Positions 7,051 through 9,213 of a stretch of DNA of 9,213 nucleotides are shown here, piece after piece; position 1 is the stretch's first letter, and each line of letters begins with the position of its first letter. Source of the DNA: Chloroflexota bacterium. Its GTDB lineage: Bacteria; Chloroflexota; UBA6077. Under the pieces are notes generated by a model that worked only from the letters and a program-made list of their open reading frames with translations, was not told the DNA's origin and ran no database searches. The DNA is taken from assembly GCA_023380955.1 (NCBI GenBank), contig JAMCTB010000133.1, positions 15,810 to 25,022 of the forward strand, read 5' to 3'. The translations under genes were made by a program, and so were the position numbers.

Positions 7051-7110
7051 AGGGGGAATGAGGGAACTCTGTGGAACCGAGTGGAACTCTGGGGGAATCT
7101 GAGGGAGGAG
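7051..7110 (+). repeat. purine-rich array with about 10-bp period, MraZ-box-like
   Basis: On the plus strand, units AGGGGGAATG, AGGGAACTCT, GTGGAACCGA, GTGGAACTCT, GGGGGAATCT and GAGGGAGGAG follow one another at 10-bp steps. GGAACTCTG occurs twice, 20 bp apart. The GTGGAA core equals the first box of the mraZ operator, but the array points the opposite way and lies about 110 bp upstream of the promoter. It could be a second MraZ-binding array or a degenerate tandem repeat. No plus-strand gene follows it. Confidence 0.5.
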
Positions 7111-7126
7111 CGTTAGCGCTCTCTCC
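7104..7126. other. hairpin in the intergenic region
   Basis: GGAGGAGCG (7104-7112), loop TTAG, then CGCTC-T-CTCC (7117-7126) form a 9-bp stem with a single bulged T. There is no T-tract on either side. It lies next to the inverted hairpin pair at 7131-7208, and the two may together end transcription of the zinc-ribbon gene or belong to one repeat element. Confidence 0.45.
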
Positions 7127-7130
7127 AAGA

Positions 7131-7208
7131 CGTAGGGCAGGGCGCTCTGCCCTGCCGCCGGCCTCACCATTGCCCGCCGGGCGGCGGGGCACAGGGCCCC
7201 GCCCTACG
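7131..7208. repeat. REPIN-like pair of 27-bp hairpin repeats in inverted orientation
   Basis: Two 27-bp units, 7131-7157 and the reverse complement of 7182-7208, match at 23 of 27 positions and are separated by 24 bp. Both begin CGTAGGGC and end GCCG. Each unit alone folds into a perfect 8-bp stem (GGCAGGGC/GCCCTGCC and GGCGGGGC/GCCCCGCC) with a 5-base loop. One difference between units is a compensatory change, A-T to G-C, that keeps the stem. This layout resembles REP/REPIN elements spread by RAYT transposases and common in intergenic DNA. It sits 20 bp after the zinc-ribbon stop and may also act as a transcription or mRNA-end barrier. Confidence 0.75.
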
Positions 7209-7228
7209 CTATTGAGGCCAGCGGCTGG

Positions 7229-7930
7229 TTACGGCAGGTAGAGGATCCGGCCGCAGCTCTGGCAGCTGATCGGCTCGGGGCTGGTCCGGGCTCTCTGAAC
7301 CTCGGAAGAAGAGAGGCTGATGCGACAGCCCTTGCAGGCGCGCTGCTCGATAGGCACAACCGCCAGCCCGCCCCGGGTGCGCCGGATCATGTCGTAATTC
7401 CGGAGCGTCGCCGGGTCGATCTGGCCGGCCACTCGATTCCGGGCAGCGGCGAGCCGCTCCACCTCAGCGTTGAGGCTGGCGCATTCCGCCTCCAGAGTGG
7501 CCTGCTCGGCCTTCCAGGCCTGCTCTTTCTCGGCGAGCGATCGCTGGGCACCCTGCTGGGCAGCCGAGGCGCCCTCCAAGGCGTCCATGTTCAGCAACGC
7601 CTGGGTCTCCAGCTCGCCGATCTGCTCCTTCCGCAGCTCCACCTCGCGGGCCAGGCTTGCCAGCTCCTTGGGGCTCTTCACGCTGCCACCGTACAGCTTC
7701 TTCTCCTCGGCCTTCCGCTTGACGGTTTCCGTCTCCAGTTGGTGATCCAGCTCCTTCCCCTTCACCTGCAGCGTGTGAAGCTGCCGGCGAGCCGACTCCA
7801 TGGCCTCCCGGAAGGGGACCAGTTCGCTGTCGTCGCCGCAACGGGCCGCCTTCTCCTCCAGGCTTTCCCGGGCGCGGTCCAGGGCGCTGTCCAGATCCTG
7901 CAGCTCCCGCAACAGTTCGGTCTTCTTCAC
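7229..7930 (-). CDS. coiled-coil protein with C4 zinc ribbon (COG1579/CT398 type)
   Basis: Protein of unsettled function, 233 residues. About 1-170 is almost wholly Glu/Lys/Leu/Ala-rich and predicted as long antiparallel coiled coil, containing KLYGGSVKSPKEL (78-90), a segment typical of this family. The C-terminus is a zinc ribbon with CKGC (Cys199, Cys202) and CQSC (Cys223, Cys226). Relatives have been suggested to act in nucleic-acid binding or secretion-related tethering, but no role is established. The GTG start (7928-7930) overlaps the NIF3 stop in GTGA, a 4-bp overlap implying translational coupling; no good ribosome site is seen. The gene ends the upstream operon: repeats and then the dcw promoter follow. 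The family assignment is firm; the function is not. Confidence 0.88.
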   Translation of the reverse strand: MKKTELLRELQDLDSALDRARESLEEKAARCGDDSELVPFREAMESARRQLHTLQVKGKELDHQLETETVKRKAEEKKLYGGSVKSPKELASLAREVELRKEQIGELETQALLNMDALEGASAAQQGAQRSLAEKEQAWKAEQATLEAECASLNAEVERLAAARNRVAGQIDPATLRNYDMIRRTRGGLAVVPIEQRACKGCRISLSSSEVQRARTSPEPISCQSCGRILYLP

Positions 7931-9030
7931 GGTTTGACACTCACATAAGGAGTTGATGGGCTGGTCGAGATCCGCACCGGCACGTCCGGGAGCTTTTGCC
8001 CCAACCGCTGCTGGACGGCTTCCAGCACGGGACGCTCCGTGGCGAAGTGATCCAGGATCACCAAATCGAGGCCTCGGGCAACGGCCTCCTGGGCATCATG
8101 GTACCGCACATCGGCCGTTATGAAAAGGGTGGCCCCGCTTTTCAGCACATCGCCCAGGAAGGAGGTCCCGCTTCCCCCCACCACGGCCACCCGCCGGTGG
8201 GTCCGTTTGGGATCGCCTGCCACCTGACAGAGGGCGCTGGAGAGCCTGGCGGTGGCATCCCTCGCGATCTGGGCGGTGGACCTGGGGGATGCCAGGGATC
8301 CGACGGCGCCGAAGCCGAAGGGGGTCACGCTGTTGGCCAGGGGCAGCAGGTCGTAGACAATCTCCTCGTAGGGGTGGGCCCTCCGCATGGCCTCCAGCAC
8401 GGTTGCCAGGCTGGACTGTGGCGCCACACCCTCGACCCGGAACTCCTCCACCCGCTCTTCCTCGCCCACACTCCCCTGGTAGGGGACCGCCCCCTGCTCC
8501 GGGCGGAACTGGCCGGTCCCCAGCACCTGCCAGAAGCAGTGGCTGTAGTTGCCGATCCGGCCGGCCCCGGCCTCGGCCATGGCGTCCTTCACGGCCTCGG
8601 CGTGGCTGGGTGGGACGTACACCACAAGCTTGTACTCGGGTCGCTCCACCCTGGACAGCAGCCGGATCTCGGAGAGCCCGAGGGCCTCGGCCAGGGCGAA
8701 GCTGGTGCCCCAGGGCACCACGTCCAGGTTGGTGTGAGCGGCCCACACGGAGATCCCACGTCGAACCAGCTGGCCGACCAGCGCGCCGAGGGGGTTGCCC
8801 AAGTCCAGGGTCTTGATGGGCTTGAAGAGGAGGGGATGGTGGGCGAAGATCAGGTTGCACCCCAGCCTGGCGGCTTCATCCACCACCCCGTGGGCAACGT
8901 CCATGGTCAGCAGGATCCCCGACACCGCCTGCCCGGGGATCCGCACCTGCCAGCCGGGGTTATCCCAGCTCTCCGCCAGGGAGCTCGGGACCATCTCCCC
9001 CAAGAGGAGACCGATACTGTCGGTGTCCAC
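7927..9030 (-). CDS. NIF3/DUF34 family dinuclear-metal-binding protein (YqfO-like)
   Basis: Member of the widespread NIF3 (DUF34) family, toroidal proteins with a two-metal site. Some members are called GTP cyclohydrolase I type 2, but the function is generally unproven. From GTG 9028-9030 it has 367 residues, matching the long YqfO form with a central PII-like insert (about 132-232, including HPYEE at 219-223). Features: LAESWDNPGWQV at 18-29, metal-binding AHHPLLF at 63-69 (His64, His65), AHTNLD at 98-103 (Asp103), and ILDHFATE at 325-332 (His328, Glu332). A longer frame to 9093 is rejected because the GTG has GGAGG five bases upstream and the extra residues are not NIF3-like. It overlaps the zinc-ribbon gene by 4 bp, a pairing known in many bacteria. 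Confidence 0.92.
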   Translation of the reverse strand: MDTDSIGLLLGEMVPSSLAESWDNPGWQVRIPGQAVSGILLTMDVAHGVVDEAARLGCNLIFAHHPLLFKPIKTLDLGNPLGALVGQLVRRGISVWAAHTNLDVVPWGTSFALAEALGLSEIRLLSRVERPEYKLVVYVPPSHAEAVKDAMAEAGAGRIGNYSHCFWQVLGTGQFRPEQGAVPYQGSVGEEERVEEFRVEGVAPQSSLATVLEAMRRAHPYEEIVYDLLPLANSVTPFGFGAVGSLASPRSTAQIARDATARLSSALCQVAGDPKRTHRRVAVVGGSGTSFLGDVLKSGATLFITADVRYHDAQEAVARGLDLVILDHFATERPVLEAVQQRLGQKLPDVPVRISTSPSTPYVSVKP

Positions 9031-9035
9031 CCCTA

Positions 9036-9040
9036 CCTCC
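9036..9040 (-). promoter_or_regulatory. ribosome binding site of the NIF3-family gene (decides GTG start)
   Basis: Minus-strand GGAGG, then TAGGG (5 nt), then GTG. It is a strong site and sets the start 21 codons inside the longest possible frame. Confidence 0.75.
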
Positions 9041-9058
9041 GTGCCTCTTGGCTGCCAC

Positions 9059-9110
9059 TCCGAGCAAAGCGAGGGATCCCCGCGAGGTCTCACCTCTCTA
9101 CCGACTGAGC
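9059..9110 (-). other. non-coding leader with repeat-like and tRNA-D-arm-like segments
   Basis: In the 107-bp gap upstream of the NIF3-family gene, the minus strand contains a segment with the palindrome GGGATCCC (9073-9080) followed by CTCGCTTTGCTCGGAG. This resembles intergenic repeat sequences I have seen in GC-rich genomes. Just before it is GCTCAGTCGGTAGAG (9096-9110), identical in style to a tRNA D-arm. No anticodon arm or T-loop follows, so no tRNA is called. I see no convincing promoter here. Confidence 0.3.
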
Positions 9111-9137
9111 TTCACACCAGCCGATCGGCAGACGGCC

Positions 9138-9213
9138 TTACTTCTGCTCGATGCGGTGAAACTCCTCAGCCAGCTCCAGGCCGTGGGCCTGACCGACCCG
9201 TCGGGCCCACTCG
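9138..9213 (-). CDS. C-terminal end of an unidentified protein (5' part outside window)
   Basis: Reading back from a TAA at 9138-9140, the minus strand stays open to the window edge for 24 codons, ending EFHRIEQK. The segment is helical and Glu/Arg-rich with no recognisable motif. In many genomes the NIF3/zinc-ribbon pair follows sigA and trmK. This tail does not look like a sigma factor C-terminus, and TrmK can be neither supported nor excluded. The 107-bp gap to the next gene has a GCCGATCGGC palindrome (9120-9129) close after the stop, possibly part of a weak terminator without a T-tract. Confidence 0.55.
   Translation of the reverse strand, partial: EWARRVGQAHGLELAEEFHRIEQK

Noticed and set aside
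6890..7192. 100-codon minus-strand frame in the mraZ upstream region
   Set aside because: It runs through the promoter, the operator boxes and half of the inverted repeat; no ribosome site or family similarity.
7131..7208. CRISPR-like repeat pair
   Set aside because: Only two copies, inverted and not direct, each self-complementary; no array or cas genes.
7996..9108. 370-codon open frame on the plus strand antisense to the NIF3-family gene
   Set aside because: His/Gly/Gln-rich translation with no family motif; long antisense frames are expected opposite GC-rich coding DNA, and the minus-strand gene carries all conserved motifs.
9096..9110. possible tRNA gene on the minus strand
   Set aside because: Only the D-arm matches; no anticodon stem, T-loop or matching acceptor stem follows.

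Overview
This window holds the 5' half of a bacterial division and cell wall (dcw) cluster, with the end of a separate upstream operon. Every supported gene is on the minus strand, so transcription runs from high to low coordinates. The DNA is GC-rich, genes are tightly packed, and four starts are GTG or TTG. I cannot place the organism firmly. The cluster order, the FtsL-like protein and the style of the MraY and FtsI sequences recall deep-branching lineages such as Chloroflexota, but that is an impression and not a demonstrated assignment.

Reading in the direction of transcription: (1) 9213-9138 is the last 24 codons of an unidentified gene. (2) 9030-7229 is a two-gene unit: a NIF3/DUF34-family metal-binding protein overlapping by 4 bp a coiled-coil zinc-ribbon protein (COG1579 type). 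(3) 7228-6833 is about 400 bp without a gene. It holds a REPIN-like pair of inverted hairpin repeats, another hairpin, a 10-bp-periodic purine-rich array on the plus strand, a near-consensus sigma-70/sigma-A promoter and a four-box MraZ operator. (4) 6832 to the left edge is the dcw operon mraZ-rsmH-ftsL-ftsI-murF-mraY-murD. The last gene is cut by the window edge.

The dcw genes work together. MraZ is the likely autoregulator of the operon. RsmH methylates 16S rRNA. FtsL and FtsI (PBP) belong to the septal peptidoglycan machine. MurD and MurF are Mur ligases making UDP-MurNAc-pentapeptide, and MraY transfers it to the lipid carrier as lipid I. murE, usually between ftsI and murF, is missing here.

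I found no undescribed multi-gene system. The points most worth a second look are in the mraZ upstream region: the complete promoter/operator, the hairpin repeat pair with a compensatory base change, and a second 10-bp array of MraZ-box-like units in the opposite orientation.
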